Positions 38,629 to 51,036 of a stretch of 64,000 bases of DNA are shown piece by piece. The position numbers were made by a program, and so were the translations under genes. Source of the stretch: Franconibacter pulveris DSM 19144 (lineage in GTDB: Bacteria > Pseudomonadota > Gammaproteobacteria > Enterobacterales > Enterobacteriaceae); contig JHYZ01000012.1 in NCBI GenBank assembly GCA_000621185.1, positions 124,001 through 188,000 on the forward strand. The letters run 5' to 3'. The notes beneath the pieces were generated by a model, which worked only from the letters and a program-made list of their open reading frames with translations, was not told the DNA's origin and made no database searches. Within the stretch, counting starts at the first letter, position 1. Every line of letters begins with the position of its first letter.

Positions 38629-38928
38629 TTACTCTGTCTTCGGCGAAGCGTTCTCAACCCGGCTTTTTAACTTCTGACCGGGTCGGAAGGTCACCACACG
38701 GCGCGCCGTAATGGGGATATCTTCACCGGTTTTCGGGTTGCGTCCGGGACGTTGGTTCTTATCTCGCAGGTCAAAATTACCAAAACCGGAGAGTTTCACC
38801 TGTTCGCCATTTTCCAGCGCGCGACGGATCTCCTCGAAAAACAGCTCCACCAGTTCTTTGGCGTCCCGCTTGCTAAGCCCAAGCTTATCAAACAGATATT
38901 CTGACATTTCCGCTTTAGTAAGCGCCAT
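38629..38928 (-). CDS. ihfA: Integration host factor alpha subunit
   Basis: The 99-residue DNA-bending protein forms the IHF heterodimer with IhfB. The beta-arm that enters the minor groove has [18 protein letters not shown], with the intercalating proline. It is 4 bases after pheT, so it is transcribed with pheST as well as from its own promoter inside pheT, as known in E. coli. Confidence 0.98.
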   Translation of the reverse strand: MALTKAEMSEYLFDKLGLSKRDAKELVELFFEEIRRALENGEQVKLSGFGNFDLRDKNQRPGRNPKTGEDIPITARRVVTFRPGQKLKSRVENASPKTE

Positions 38929-38932
38929 AGGT

Positions 38933-41320
38933 TCAATCCCTCAATGATGCCTGGAATCGCTCTTTTAGTGCCTCTACACATCTCGCAACAGTAGCGGCAA
39001 TATCCTCTTCTTCGAGTGTACGGCTGGTATCCTGAAGGATCAGGCTGATGGCAAGGCTCTTGTAACCCTCCGCAACACCCTTACCACGGTACACGTCAAA
39101 TAAGTTTACGCCAACTATCTGATTTGCGCCAACTTTCTTACATTCGGCCAAAATATCTGCTGCCGGTACGTTTTCAGACACGACCACAGCGATGTCGCGG
39201 CGGTTCGCCGGGAAGCGAGAAACCTCGGCGGCTTGCGGCACAATACGGTCCGCTACCTTGTCCCACAGCAGTTCAAACACCAGCGTACGGCCGTTGAGAT
39301 CAAGCTTACGCTCGAGTTCCGGATGCACAACGCCAATGAAACCAATGCGTTCGCCCTTTAAATAAATGGCAGCACTTTGGCCAGGATGCAAGGCCGGATT
39401 GGCTTCTGCCTTAAATTCAATTTCAGATAATTTACCGGTAAGCTCCAGAACGGATTCCAAATCGCCCTTCAGATCGTAGAAATCCACGGCGCTTTTCGCC
39501 TGATCCCAGTGCTCTTCATAGCGGTTGCCGCACAGCACGCCGGACAGCATAAGATCCTGACGAATGCCGAGGTCCGCCTGCGTATCAGGCACAAAGCGCA
39601 GGCCGGTTTCGAAAATACGCACGCGGTTCTGCTGACGGTTCTGGTTGTACACCACTGTGCTGAGCAGGCCGGTCCACAACGACAGACGCATCGCGGACAT
39701 ATCGCTGGAAATCGGGCTTGGCAGGATCAGCGCTTCTTCGCCGGGGTGCAGCAACTGCTGTACTTTCGGATCGACGAAGCTATAGGTGATCACTTCCTGG
39801 TAGCCTTTATCCACCAGCATCGTTTTCACGCGCTTAAGGGAGAGATCCGCTTCACGGTGGCTGCCCATCTCCAGCCCCGCCTGCACCGGCTCGTTCGGGA
39901 TATTGTCATAACCATAGACGCGAGCGACCTCTTCCACCAGGTCTTCTTCGATTTCCATGTCGAAACGCCAGCTCGGGGCAGCGGCCTGCCACTCGTCCTG
40001 ACCTTCGGTGACTTCGCAGCCCAGACGTTTAAGAATGTCGGTCACTTGCTCGTCTGGGATCACGTGGCCAATCAAACGATCCAGTTTGCTGCGACGCAGG
40101 GTAATGGTCGCACGCTTCGGCAGATGCGCTTCGCTGGTTACATCCACTACCGGGCCCGCTTCACCGCCGCAGATGTCGATCAGCAGACGGGTAGCTCGCT
40201 CCATGGCTTTGTATTGTAGCGCCGGATCCACGCCGCGCTCATAACGGTGAGACGCGTCGGTGTGCAAACCGTGGCGACGGGCGCGACCGGTGATGGAAAG
40301 CGGATTGAAGAACGCGCACTCCAGCAGCACATCGCGCGTTTCGGTGTTCACGCCGGAATGTTCGCCGCCAAAGATGCCGCCCATCGCGAGCGCTTTGTTG
40401 TGGTCAGCGATAACCAGCGTATCTTCATTGAGCTTCGCTTCGTTGCCGTCCAGCAACACCAGCGTTTCGCCCTCTTTCGCCATCCGCACCACAATACCGC
40501 CTTCAATGCGGTTCAGGTCGAATGCATGCATCGGCTGCCCCAGTTCCAGCAGCACATAGTTAGTAACATCGACAACCGCGTCGATAGAGCGGATGCCGCA
40601 GCGGCGCAGTTTTTCACGCATCCACAGCGGAGTCGGCGCAGAAACGTTAATGCTTTTTACCACGCGCCCCAGGTAACGTGGGCAAGCCTCAGGGGCGTCA
40701 ACGCGGATAGACAGCGTGTCGTTTACAGTCGCGGCGACAGGCGCCATTTCCGGCTCGTTCAGCGGCAGCTGGTTCAGAACCGCCACATCGCGCGCCACGC
40801 CAATGATGCCGAGGCAGTCGGCGCGGTTCGGCGTTACGCTTATTTCAATGGTATTGTCGTCAAGCTTCAGGTACTCGCGGATATCGGTGCCGATCGGCGC
40901 ATCGGAAGGCAGTTCGATAATCCCGCTATGATCGTCGGAAATACCCAGCTCGGAGAAAGAGCAAAGCATGCCTTCTGAAGGTTCGCCGCGAAGCTTCGCC
41001 GCCTTGATTTTAAAATCGCCCGGCAGAACTGCGCCTATCGTCGCCACGGCGACTTTCAGTCCCTGACGGCAGTTTGGCGCGCCGCAGACGATATCAAGCA
41101 GGCGTTCGCCGCCGACGTTAACTTTCGTTACGCGCAATTTGTCTGCGTTCGGGTGCTGCCCGCACTCCACCACTTCACCCACGACCACACCATGGAAAGC
41201 GCCGGCAACCGGGTCAACGCCATCGACTTCCAGCCCCGCCATGGTGATTTGGTTTGCTAACGCTTCGCTGTCCAGGGACGGGTTAACCCACTCGCGTAAC
41301 CACAGTTCACTGAATTTCAT
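38933..41320 (-). CDS. pheT: Phenylalanyl-tRNA synthetase beta subunit
   Basis: The 795-residue subunit carries a tRNA-binding OB domain (about 40-150, [19 protein letters not shown]), the B3/B4 editing domain that removes Tyr from tRNA-Phe, the B5 domain, a non-catalytic synthetase core and the C-terminal ferredoxin-fold anticodon-binding domain (about 700-795). It lies 15 bases after pheS in the same operon. Confidence 0.98.
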   Translation of the reverse strand: MKFSELWLREWVNPSLDSEALANQITMAGLEVDGVDPVAGAFHGVVVGEVVECGQHPNADKLRVTKVNVGGERLLDIVCGAPNCRQGLKVAVATIGAVLPGDFKIKAAKLRGEPSEGMLCSFSELGISDDHSGIIELPSDAPIGTDIREYLKLDDNTIEISVTPNRADCLGIIGVARDVAVLNQLPLNEPEMAPVAATVNDTLSIRVDAPEACPRYLGRVVKSINVSAPTPLWMREKLRRCGIRSIDAVVDVTNYVLLELGQPMHAFDLNRIEGGIVVRMAKEGETLVLLDGNEAKLNEDTLVIADHNKALAMGGIFGGEHSGVNTETRDVLLECAFFNPLSITGRARRHGLHTDASHRYERGVDPALQYKAMERATRLLIDICGGEAGPVVDVTSEAHLPKRATITLRRSKLDRLIGHVIPDEQVTDILKRLGCEVTEGQDEWQAAAPSWRFDMEIEEDLVEEVARVYGYDNIPNEPVQAGLEMGSHREADLSLKRVKTMLVDKGYQEVITYSFVDPKVQQLLHPGEEALILPSPISSDMSAMRLSLWTGLLSTVVYNQNRQQNRVRIFETGLRFVPDTQADLGIRQDLMLSGVLCGNRYEEHWDQAKSAVDFYDLKGDLESVLELTGKLSEIEFKAEANPALHPGQSAAIYLKGERIGFIGVVHPELERKLDLNGRTLVFELLWDKVADRIVPQAAEVSRFPANRRDIAVVVSENVPAADILAECKKVGANQIVGVNLFDVYRGKGVAEGYKSLAISLILQDTSRTLEEEDIAATVARCVEALKERFQASLRD

Positions 41321-41335
41321 TGTTTTTTCCTGCCC

Positions 41336-42415
<1,080 letters not shown>

Positions 42416-42455
42416 CTATTTTCCGTTTCTTCTTTCACGCGCTAGCCTCCTGAAA

Positions 42456-42500
42456 TCAGGTGCTAAAGTAAAAAAAGAAGCGGAAAAGAGCAGCATTCAT
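42456..42500 (-). CDS. pheM: PheST leader peptide
   Basis: A 14-residue frame from ATG at 42500 reads [14 protein letters not shown], with five phenylalanine codons of which three are consecutive. It is the attenuation leader peptide of pheST (E. coli has [14 protein letters not shown]). A hairpin with T run follows. Confidence 0.96.
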   Translation of the reverse strand: [14 protein letters not shown]

Positions 42501-42586
42501 GCTTGCAGTTACCTTATGTTCACGTCTTTTGCGTCTATTGAAAGGGCTAAGCGAACAATTGTCAACGTATTGAAGCAGTTAAGTTA

Positions 42587-42611
42587 AAAGAGGGAGACAA
42601 GCTCCCTCTTT
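42587..42611 (-). terminator. Terminator after rplT
   Basis: AAAGAGGGAG-cttg-tCTCCCTCTTT followed by TAACTT on the minus strand, 10 bases after the rplT stop. Confidence 0.85.
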
Positions 42612-42620
42612 CAAACTGGC

Positions 42621-42992
<372 letters not shown>

Positions 42993-43079
42993 CTATATTC
43001 TGATGTTGCCTCACCCCAGACGTCGCTGCATTGCGATATCGCTGGGATTTCGGCGATAAAAAAGTTAAAGGTTAACGGC

Positions 43080-43919
<840 letters not shown>

Positions 43920-45848
43920 TTATTCCTCCAGTTGATGAAGATTGCGGCTGCGAATCTCTTGCTGCAGCTTCTCAATCACGTCGTTCACATCCAGGCTGCC
44001 GAGGTCTTTGCCACGACGGGTGCGGACGGCCACTTTGCCAGCTTCGACTTCTTTGTCGCCACAAACCAGCATATAAGGGACACGACGTAAAGTGTGCTCG
44101 CGGATTTTAAAGCCAATCTTCTCGTTTCTCAAGTCCGCTTTTACACGAATGCCCGCATTTTGCAGTTTACGAGTCAATTCGTTAACGTATTCAGACTGTG
44201 AGTCAGTAATATTCATCACCACAACCTGAACCGGCGCGAGCCATGTCGGGAAGAACCCGGCGAACTCTTCGGTCAGGATGCCGATGAAACGTTCGATAGA
44301 ACCCAGGATGGCGCGGTGAATCATAACCGGCACCTGACGTTCGTTGTTTTCGCCTACATACGATGCGCTAAGGCGCGAAGGCAGTGAAAAGTCTAGCTGA
44401 ACTGTGCCGCACTGCCAGGCGCGATCGAGGCAGTCGTAGAGCGTAAACTCAATTTTCGGACCATAGAACGCGCCTTCACCCAGTTGATATTCAAACGGGA
44501 TATTGTTCTCTTCCAGCGCCACAGCAAGATCCGCTTCCGCACGATCCCACATTTCATCGCTGCCGATACGTTTTTCCGGACGAGTAGAGAGTTTTACTAC
44601 AATCTTCTCGAAGCCGAAGGTGCTGTACATATCGTAAACCATGCGGATACAGGCGTTCACTTCGTCACGCACCTGCTCTTCTGTACAGAAGATATGGGCG
44701 TCATCCTGCGTGAAGCCACGTACGCGCATCAGCCCGTGCAGCGCGCCTGACGGCTCGTTACGGTGACAGCTGCCGAACTCCGCCATACGCAGCGGCAGAT
44801 CGCGGTATGATTTCAGGCCCTGGTTGAAGATCTGGACGTGGCCTGGGCAGTTCATCGGCTTGATGCAGTATTCACGGTTCTCGGAAGAGGTGGTGAACAT
44901 CGCATCTTTATAGTTATCCCAGTGACCAGTTTTTTCCCACAGGACGCGATCCATCATAAACGGACCTTTCACTTCCTGATACTGGTACTCTTTCAGCTTG
45001 GAGCGAACAAACGTTTCCAGTTCGCGGAAGATAGTCCAGCCGTCATTATGCCAGAAAACCATGCCCGGCGCTTCTTCCTGCATATGGTAGAGGTCAAGCT
45101 GCTTGCCGATTTTACGGTGGTCGCGCTTGGCGGCTTCTTCCAGACGCTGAAGATAAGCGTTCAGGGCTTTTTTATCCGCCCAGGCGGTGCCATAGATGCG
45201 CTGCAGCATTTTATTATTGCTGTCGCCGCGCCAGTAAGCGCCCGCGATTTTCATCAGTTTAAAATGATGGCAGAAGCGCATATTCGGCACGTGCGGTCCG
45301 CGGCACATGTCGATGTATTCTTCATGATGATACAAGCCCGGCTTGTCATCATGAGCGATATTTTCATCAAGAATGGAGACTTTGTAGTTTTCGCCGCGCT
45401 GTGCGAAGGTTTCGCGCGCTTCGTGCCAGCTCACCTTTTTCTTGATGACGTCGTAATTTTTCTCAGCAAGCTCGTGCATACGCTTTTCGAGCGCGTCGAG
45501 ATCTTCCTGGGTCAGCGTGTGGTCCAGATCAACGTCATAATAAAAGCCGTTGTCGATAACCGGGCCGATCGCCATTTTGGTGTGCGGCCAAAGCTGCTTA
45601 ATGGCATGGCCCAGCAGATGCGCACAAGAGTGGCGAATAATTTCCAGACCGTCTTCGTCTTTAGCCGTGATAATGGCGAGCTGGGCATCGTGTTCAATCA
45701 GATCGGAAGCATCTACCAGTTCACCGTTCACGCGGCCGGCAATGCAGGCTTTGGCGAGACCGGGACCGATGTCCAGAGCGACATCCATGGGGCTGACGGC
45801 ATGGTCAAAATGGCGTTGGCTACCATCAGGAAGCGTAATAACAGGCAT
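43920..45848 (-). CDS. thrS: Threonyl-tRNA synthetase
   Basis: The 642-residue class II synthetase has the N-terminal TGS domain (1-62), the editing domain with [10 protein letters not shown] (His at about 73 and 77), the catalytic core with the Zn ligand in [10 protein letters not shown] (Cys about 334) and [19 protein letters not shown] (motif 2), and a C-terminal anticodon-binding domain. ThrS represses its own translation by binding a leader that mimics tRNA-Thr; the 100-200 bases before 45848 should hold that operator, but I did not resolve its folds. Confidence 0.98.
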   Translation of the reverse strand: MPVITLPDGSQRHFDHAVSPMDVALDIGPGLAKACIAGRVNGELVDASDLIEHDAQLAIITAKDEDGLEIIRHSCAHLLGHAIKQLWPHTKMAIGPVIDNGFYYDVDLDHTLTQEDLDALEKRMHELAEKNYDVIKKKVSWHEARETFAQRGENYKVSILDENIAHDDKPGLYHHEEYIDMCRGPHVPNMRFCHHFKLMKIAGAYWRGDSNNKMLQRIYGTAWADKKALNAYLQRLEEAAKRDHRKIGKQLDLYHMQEEAPGMVFWHNDGWTIFRELETFVRSKLKEYQYQEVKGPFMMDRVLWEKTGHWDNYKDAMFTTSSENREYCIKPMNCPGHVQIFNQGLKSYRDLPLRMAEFGSCHRNEPSGALHGLMRVRGFTQDDAHIFCTEEQVRDEVNACIRMVYDMYSTFGFEKIVVKLSTRPEKRIGSDEMWDRAEADLAVALEENNIPFEYQLGEGAFYGPKIEFTLYDCLDRAWQCGTVQLDFSLPSRLSASYVGENNERQVPVMIHRAILGSIERFIGILTEEFAGFFPTWLAPVQVVVMNITDSQSEYVNELTRKLQNAGIRVKADLRNEKIGFKIREHTLRRVPYMLVCGDKEVEAGKVAVRTRRGKDLGSLDVNDVIEKLQQEIRSRNLHQLEE

Positions 45849-46039
45849 GTTAAATCCTTATTCACAGTGGTGCCCCGCACGAAAGAGCACATATGAGAGT
45901 ATGAAAATAAAAAAATTACCGGCCAGTAAGGTGGGTTTTCCGCTTCACTCTGCGGAATCTGCGCGGGGAATAATAGGCCTGCGCCCTCACCTGCTTACCG
46001 ATAAGGTCGCTGTAAATAGTACACGCCTTGCCGGTTTGT

Positions 46040-46068
46040 TAAAAGCCCGGCTTGTTCCGCCGGGCTTT
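46040..46068 (-). terminator. proP terminator
   Basis: AAAGCCCGGC-ggaacaa-GCCGGGCTTTT followed by AAC on the minus strand, about 40 bases after the proP stop. Confidence 0.85.
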
Positions 46069-46107
46069 GCGGGAGAATATCTGTCCATTACAGGACAGAT
46101 AACAGGC

Positions 46108-47613
46108 TTACTCATTAATGTCCGGATGTTGCTGCACCAGACGCTTACGTTTTTCCTGCAAGTCAGAGATCTCTTTATCAATATCTTCAATTTTTTGTTC
46201 GATATTGTCGTGGTGCTCCTGCAGGATTTCACGCGCCTCCTGAATATCCGATGCGGCGGGCGTCGCTCCTTTCAGGGGGCGGTTCGCCGTCTCCTTCATC
46301 GTAATCCCGGTAATGAGGCCGATAACCGCGATAACCATCAAATAATAGGCTGGCATCATCAGGTCTTCTGAGCTTTCCACCAGCCAGGCGGCAAGCGTCG
46401 GCGTCAGACCGGCAATCAACACCGAAATGTTGAAGGCGCTGGCAAGGGCGCTATAACGAATATGCGTCGGGAACATCGCCGGTAAGGTTGAAGCCATTAC
46501 GCCGGTAAAGGCGTTCAGGATAACCGCCAGCATCAGCAGACCGGCGAAAATCAGTCCAATCACATTGCTGTTGATAAGAGTGAACGCCGGGATAACTAAT
46601 ACAAACAGCGCGATACTGCCAATAATAACAAACGGACGGCGGCCAAAGCGGTCGCTCAGCAGCCCCATTACCGGCTGTACGAACAGCATCCCCATCATGA
46701 TTGCGATGATGATGAGCACCCCGTGGCTTTCGGAATAGTGCAGGTTATGCGACAGGTAGCTTGGCATGTACGTGAGCAGCATGTAATAGGTCACGTTAGT
46801 CGCGATAACCAGACCGATACAGGTCAGCAGGCTGCGCCAGTGTTTTGTGGCGATCTCTTTAAAGGAGACTTTCGGCCCATCCTGCAGCCCCTGGCGATCG
46901 CCCTGCTCGAGTTTATCAACGTGCTGCTGGAATGCCGGCGTCTCTTCAAGCGCATGGCGCAGATAAAGGCCGATGATGCCTAGCGGCAGCGCCAGGAAGA
47001 ATGGAATACGCCAACCCCAGCTCTGGAAGTTCTCTTCGCCGATAATGGCGGAGATCAACACCACGACGCCCGCCCCCAGAACGAACCCCGCTATCGAGCC
47101 AAAATCGAGCCAGCTCCCCATAAACCCACGCTTACGATCGGGGGAATATTCAGCCACGAAGATGGATGCGCCTGTATATTCCCCACCGACGGAAAAGCCC
47201 TGCGCCATTTTACAAATCAATAATAGAATCGGCGCCCAAATGCCGATAGTTGCATACCCGGGAATTAAGCCGATGCAGAATGTACTGATCGACATAATAA
47301 CAATGGTAATAGCAAGGATTTTCTGTCGGCCATATTTATCGCCGAGCATCCCAAAGAAAAGTCCGCCCAGGGGACGAATAAGGAAAGGTACGGAGAAGGT
47401 GGCAAGCGCAGCTATCATCTGTACGCTTGGATTCGCCTCAGGGAAAAACACTTTACCCAGCGCATAGGCGACAAAACCATAAACACCGAAATCAAACCAC
47501 TCCATCGCATTGCCAAGCGAAGCTGCTGTGATGGCTTTGCGTAATTTTGCATCATCAATAATCGTTACGTCGCTAAGCGAAATAGGCTCAACTTTTTTTC
47601 TTTTTAATTTCAT
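46108..47613 (-). CDS. proP: Osmosensing proline/glycine betaine:H+ symporter ProP
   Basis: The 501-residue, 12-helix major facilitator protein takes up proline, glycine betaine and other osmolytes in hyperosmotic media. It has GDKYGRQKIL (loop 2-3 motif), SVGGEYTGASIFVAEY and RFGRRPFV. The last 45 residues (ASDIQEAREILQ to RLVQQHPDINE) form heptads of the antiparallel coiled coil found in the osmosensitive E. coli type. The start at 47613 is chosen because AGAGG lies 6-7 bases upstream. In E. coli K-12 proP lies elsewhere (near basSR); here it sits beside thrS. Several proP paralogues are reported for Cronobacter, so this may be one of a set. Confidence 0.95.
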   Translation of the reverse strand: MKLKRKKVEPISLSDVTIIDDAKLRKAITAASLGNAMEWFDFGVYGFVAYALGKVFFPEANPSVQMIAALATFSVPFLIRPLGGLFFGMLGDKYGRQKILAITIVIMSISTFCIGLIPGYATIGIWAPILLLICKMAQGFSVGGEYTGASIFVAEYSPDRKRGFMGSWLDFGSIAGFVLGAGVVVLISAIIGEENFQSWGWRIPFFLALPLGIIGLYLRHALEETPAFQQHVDKLEQGDRQGLQDGPKVSFKEIATKHWRSLLTCIGLVIATNVTYYMLLTYMPSYLSHNLHYSESHGVLIIIAIMMGMLFVQPVMGLLSDRFGRRPFVIIGSIALFVLVIPAFTLINSNVIGLIFAGLLMLAVILNAFTGVMASTLPAMFPTHIRYSALASAFNISVLIAGLTPTLAAWLVESSEDLMMPAYYLMVIAVIGLITGITMKETANRPLKGATPAASDIQEAREILQEHHDNIEQKIEDIDKEISDLQEKRKRLVQQHPDINE

Positions 47614-47836
47614 ATCCATCCTCTTTAGAATCGCTCTCTGACCCGGCGGCATACGTCCTGCATGCGCGTATTTTACCGACTGCGGCCCGCCTCCTTAGCG
47701 ATAAAGAAACCTGAACGTTCGGGCTCCCTTTAAGAGCGTAGCAGGTTTACCCCTGCAGGTTGGTTACAATGCATCCAATCGAAAAAGCGTAGACGGTTTC
47801 GGATGCCTGAGCCTTTACCCTACCAGCGTTTAAATT

Positions 47837-47852
47837 TGTGATCAAATTCACA
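47837..47852 (-). promoter_or_regulatory. CRP-binding site upstream of proP
   Basis: TGTGATCAAATTCACA has both perfect CRP half-sites TGTGA and TCACA with a 6-bp spacer, 224-239 bases before the start codon. E. coli proP has a CRP site at promoter P1, where CRP represses until osmotic upshift; conservation of the site supports orthologous control. Confidence 0.88.
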
Positions 47853-48013
47853 AAAAGTGGGGGTATTTATTTCAGCGCACTTTTGCCATGACCGTGATAC
47901 AGGTTAATAAAACGCGCTTTGCGTCTTAAAACCGGTCGGCAATTGTAAAAGAAGAAATGACGAAATTACTGGCAGTAAAAGGAAAGAAGACAGGATATAA
48001 AAATAAAATAATA

Positions 48014-48043
48014 AAAAACCGGACGTAAAATTCCGGTTTTTTA
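48014..48043 (-). terminator. Terminator after the small exported-protein gene
   Basis: AAAAAACCGG and CCGGTTTTTT around a 10-base loop; symmetrical, about 60 bases after the stop at 48103. Confidence 0.75.
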
Positions 48044-48102
48044 TATAAGACGTAACCTATGTGGCTTGCAGTTAACACGTCTAAAAGCAAAAGGTCGGGT
48101 TA

Positions 48103-48330
48103 TTAAGACCATTCACCCGCCACTAATTTATGAACATCAAAGGCGTCATTCATAGACTGTCCGGTAGAGGCGGCGCCAGGCTGAATATTCGAACCGGCTT
48201 CCACATCTTTGACATTCCAGGTGCTGGAAGGTGCGGTGCGGGTATCAGTTGCGGTTTCGGCCGCAAAAGCGCCGAACGAGAGCGCGGACAGCACAACGGC
48301 TGCGGCTGTGGTTTTCATCATATTCATCAT
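48103..48330 (-). CDS. Small exported protein of unknown function (75 residues)
   Basis: A clear Sec signal peptide (MMNMMKTTAAAVVLSALSFGAFA, split here as MMNMMKTT and AAAVVLSALSFGAFA) is followed by a short polar mature part of about 50 residues that ends VHKLVAGEWS. I do not recognise the family. GAGAAG lies 3-12 bases before the possible ATG codons at 48330, 48327, 48321 and 48318, so the exact start is uncertain. It has its own terminator and an upstream inverted repeat, so it is probably monocistronic. Periplasmic location is likely. Confidence 0.7.
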   Translation of the reverse strand: MMNMMKTTAAAVVLSALSFGAFAAETATDTRTAPSSTWNVKDVEAGSNIQPGAASTGQSMNDAFDVHKLVAGEWS

Positions 48331-48382
48331 TTTCTTCTCTTATTTTTCTGAATCAGGTTAAACCGTGCGGTAATAAAACCGC

Positions 48383-48410
48383 TGTGATCAGATTGTAGAT
48401 CCAGATCACA
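48383..48410 (-). promoter_or_regulatory. Inverted repeat TGTGATC ... GATCACA
   Basis: Perfect 7-base arms at 48383-48389 and 48404-48410 around a 14-base spacer, 53-80 bases before the small exported-protein gene. The arms look like CRP half-sites, but the spacing is wrong for a single CRP dimer. The binding protein is unknown. Confidence 0.45.
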
Positions 48411-48561
48411 TTTCTGCCCACTCAAATTATTTGTCATTTCGTTTCAAATTAATTGAATGTTTGATGGCGGGGCTAATTATGAAGAGAAAGTGAAGAAACG
48501 GATTTTTATATTTTACAGACTAAGCGACCAGGTTGAAATGCAACTTTAAGAATTAACTTAA

Positions 48562-48590
48562 AAAATCAGGCCGGATAAACCGGCCTGTTG
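48562..48590 (-). terminator. ydiY terminator
   Basis: CAGGCCGG-tttat-CCGGCCTG followed by ATTTTTTAAG on the minus strand, right after the ydiY stop. Confidence 0.88.
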
Positions 48591-48592
48591 TT

Positions 48593-49351
48593 TTACATCT
48601 TATAACCGAGCGTAACGGAGGTACGAGTGTCGGTATGCTCAGGCGCCGAAGAAGGCGGCTCGGAGTTCCAGGTGACGTTATAAGCGACCTTAAGACCAAA
48701 ATGCGCGTTAATAGCCACATCAAGCGCGGTTTCGGAGTTAACGGTCGTATCGTCAGCGCCAAAGACGGAAACGCCCTGGGTAAATTTCGTATTATCGGTA
48801 AGCTGCCAGGCATAGGTGCCGGAAGCGTAGCCGAGACCCTGAGTTTTGGTGTCGCCGTTGGTATATTCGTCGTAGCGCACGCCCGGACCAAATTCGACGC
48901 GAAGACTATGCACCGGACCGTTAAGCAACTGGCGACCATAACCCAGCGTTGCTACGTCGCGCTCGCGATAGCCATTGTAACGGTCGGTCAGCCAGCTCGC
49001 CTGGCCGAACAGATAATCCAGATCGGTTACGTTGTAGCGGCTACGGCCGCCCACCGCATATTTTTCTGACGAACGCTCATCGTTAGAAGAGGTGTTGCTG
49101 GCATTGCCCCACAGCGACCAGGCTGTTCTCTGACCGTACCAGGTTAGCGTACTGTCGGCGGTTAAAGAGGAGCTTTTCGTGTTGCCTGACTGGGCCAGAT
49201 AACCGGCGTTCAGGTTGCCTTCGAAAGGTTTTTTAGCGGTGGAAGGGTCGTCCATGACAGTAAAAACGGTGTTGTCCGCGATTGCGAACTGACTCACAAG
49301 CGCGCCCCCCGCAAGCAGCATAACTGCGGGTACTGTCTTCAAAAGCTTCAT
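48593..49351 (-). CDS. ydiY: DUF481 outer-membrane protein YdiY
   Basis: The 252-residue protein (same length as E. coli YdiY) has a signal peptide ending near SQFAIA and a C-terminal beta-barrel pattern of alternating aromatic residues ending in Y-K-M. The DUF481 family is described as salt- or acid-induced outer membrane proteins; the function is not known. It is divergent from pfkB, as in E. coli. Confidence 0.93.
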   Translation of the reverse strand: MKLLKTVPAVMLLAGGALVSQFAIADNTVFTVMDDPSTAKKPFEGNLNAGYLAQSGNTKSSSLTADSTLTWYGQRTAWSLWGNASNTSSNDERSSEKYAVGGRSRYNVTDLDYLFGQASWLTDRYNGYRERDVATLGYGRQLLNGPVHSLRVEFGPGVRYDEYTNGDTKTQGLGYASGTYAWQLTDNTKFTQGVSVFGADDTTVNSETALDVAINAHFGLKVAYNVTWNSEPPSSAPEHTDTRTSVTLGYKM

Positions 49352-49645
49352 TTATTTTTAGGTCCGTACAACAAAAAAAAGAGACCGATAAGGTCCTGGA
49401 ATGTTTTCCCGGAATCAACGACATAAGGCTCGTCGAAAGGTAACAAATTATAAAAAGGCCCGCATAACATGGCAATAAATTCTTATCTCTATTTTTGAAT
49501 AAGAGGGATCTTAAATCTGCTTTTATTTCATAAATATAGCGCCGATGAAAAAACCTGCTTTATTTGAGAAATCAGCGTGTTAATTCACACCCTAACCCGG
49601 TATGGAGTGCTACGCTTACCGCAGCCCATATAAAAAGGAGGTCAC

Positions 49646-50575
49646 ATGGTACGCATTTATACGCTGACGCTGGCGCCTTCTCTCGACAGCGCTACCCTCA
49701 CGGCGCAAATTTATCCTGAAGGCAAGCTTCGCTGTAGCGCGCCGGTTTTCGAACCCGGCGGCGGCGGGATTAACGTCGCGCGCGCTATCGCGCATCTTGG
49801 CGGCAAAGCCACCGCGATTTTCCCGGCTGGCGGCGCCACCGGCGAACACCTCACGGCCCTGTTGCTGGATGAACACGTCGCCGTACAAACCATAGAGTCA
49901 AAAGACTGGACGCGACAAAATCTGCACGTGCATGTCGAGGCAAGCGGTGAACAGTACCGATTTGTTATGCCCGGCGCGGCACTCAGCGATGAAGAATTCC
50001 GCCAGCTCGAAGAAAAAGTACTGGCTATTGAAGCGGGTTCCATTCTGGTGATAAGCGGCAGCCTGCCGCCGGGCGTGAATGTCGCCAAACTTTGCGGCCT
50101 GATAAAAGCCGCCCAGCGACAAAACATACGCTGCATTCTCGACAGCTCGGGCGACGCGCTGGCTGCTGCGCTGGAGATTGGCGATATCGAACTGGTGAAG
50201 CCCAACCAGAAAGAACTTGGCGCGCTGGTGAAACGCGACCTCACGCAACCGGATGACGTACGCCAGGCGGCGATGGAGCTGGTCAGGCGCGGCAAGGCGC
50301 GACGTGTTGTCGTCTCGCTTGGCCCGCAAGGCGCGCTGGCAGTGGATGAACAGGATTGCGTGCAGGTGGTGCCGCCGCCGGTGAAAAGCCAGAGCACCGT
50401 GGGCGCGGGTGACAGCATGGTCGGCGCGATGACGCTCAAACTGGCCGAAGGCGCTTCGCTGCTGGATATGGTGCGCTATGGCGTGGCCGCAGGCAGCGCC
50501 GCCACACTGCACCAGGGCACCCAGCTCTGCTCGCGCGAAAACACCGATAAGATTTACGACTACCTGAAGGGCTAG
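49646..50575 (+). CDS. pfkB: 6-phosphofructokinase II
   Basis: The 309-residue enzyme of the PfkB/ribokinase family phosphorylates fructose 6-phosphate. It starts MVRIYTLTLAPSLDSAT, has GGGGINVARAIAHLGG near residue 37 and the anion-hole and catalytic aspartate motif GAGDSMVGAMTLKLAEG near residue 252. AAAAGGAGGT lies 5 bases before the ATG. It is followed by ydiZ as in E. coli. Confidence 0.98.
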   Translation: MVRIYTLTLAPSLDSATLTAQIYPEGKLRCSAPVFEPGGGGINVARAIAHLGGKATAIFPAGGATGEHLTALLLDEHVAVQTIESKDWTRQNLHVHVEASGEQYRFVMPGAALSDEEFRQLEEKVLAIEAGSILVISGSLPPGVNVAKLCGLIKAAQRQNIRCILDSSGDALAAALEIGDIELVKPNQKELGALVKRDLTQPDDVRQAAMELVRRGKARRVVVSLGPQGALAVDEQDCVQVVPPPVKSQSTVGAGDSMVGAMTLKLAEGASLLDMVRYGVAAGSAATLHQGTQLCSRENTDKIYDYLKG

Positions 50576-50644
50576 TTTCCCCCTCTTCCTTTCCATCGCG
50601 CCGGGCAGGCATTGCCCTGGCGACTTGCAACAGTGAGGTAAATA

Positions 50645-50932
50645 ATGAGCAGCGGAGACATTACGCGCTATGTAGTTACCCTGAAATATCAGGAGCACAG
50701 CCTTGCGGATATCAATGAGCTAACCAATGCGCTCACCCGGGGCGGTTTTCAGCTCACCATGAGCGATGAAGAAGGTAAAATTCATGAACTGGGCCCCAAC
50801 ACGTTTGGCATGATCAGCGCGCTTAGCAAAGAAGAGGTGTTGGCAATGGCGCGCGGCCTCGGCGAAGTGGCGCTGGACAGACAACCTGAGGTGGAGATAA
50901 CCACCTGGGAGGAGTGGCAAAAAGCGACGTAA
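50645..50932 (+). CDS. ydiZ: YdiZ, GhoS-like small protein
   Basis: The 95-residue protein aligns with E. coli YdiZ in this location (GDITRYVVTLKYQEHSL, DEEGKIHELGPNTFG). The family is related to GhoS, the antitoxin that cleaves ghoT mRNA, but no toxin gene lies next to it, so a toxin-antitoxin role is not implied. It lies 69 bases after pfkB and may share its transcript. Confidence 0.88.
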   Translation: MSSGDITRYVVTLKYQEHSLADINELTNALTRGGFQLTMSDEEGKIHELGPNTFGMISALSKEEVLAMARGLGEVALDRQPEVEITTWEEWQKAT

Positions 50933-51036
50933 CGACCACGGCGCAAAGCGAGTCAGGGTGTGCGTCAGCTCGACGTTTTCGCTCGCCCTTTTGCGCTAAC
51001 CTGATGATCTGATTGATAACCCGGGAGAGAAGCGTC

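Larger units (their letters stand above)
47614..48102. other. 489-bp spacer upstream of proP
   Basis: It holds the proP promoter region with a perfect CRP site at 47837-47852, AT-rich stretches at 47930-48040 and, at its right end, the terminator of the small secreted-protein gene (48014-48043). No further gene is seen. Confidence 0.6.

Noticed and set aside
48381-48415. Single CRP site before the small exported-protein gene
   Set aside because: The two TGTGATC/GATCACA arms are 14 bases apart, too far for one CRP dimer, and neither arm has a good partner at 6-bp spacing.
50645-50932. ydiZ as a functional antitoxin of a GhoT/GhoS-type module
   Set aside because: No small membrane toxin gene lies next to it; family likeness alone does not support a toxin-antitoxin system.
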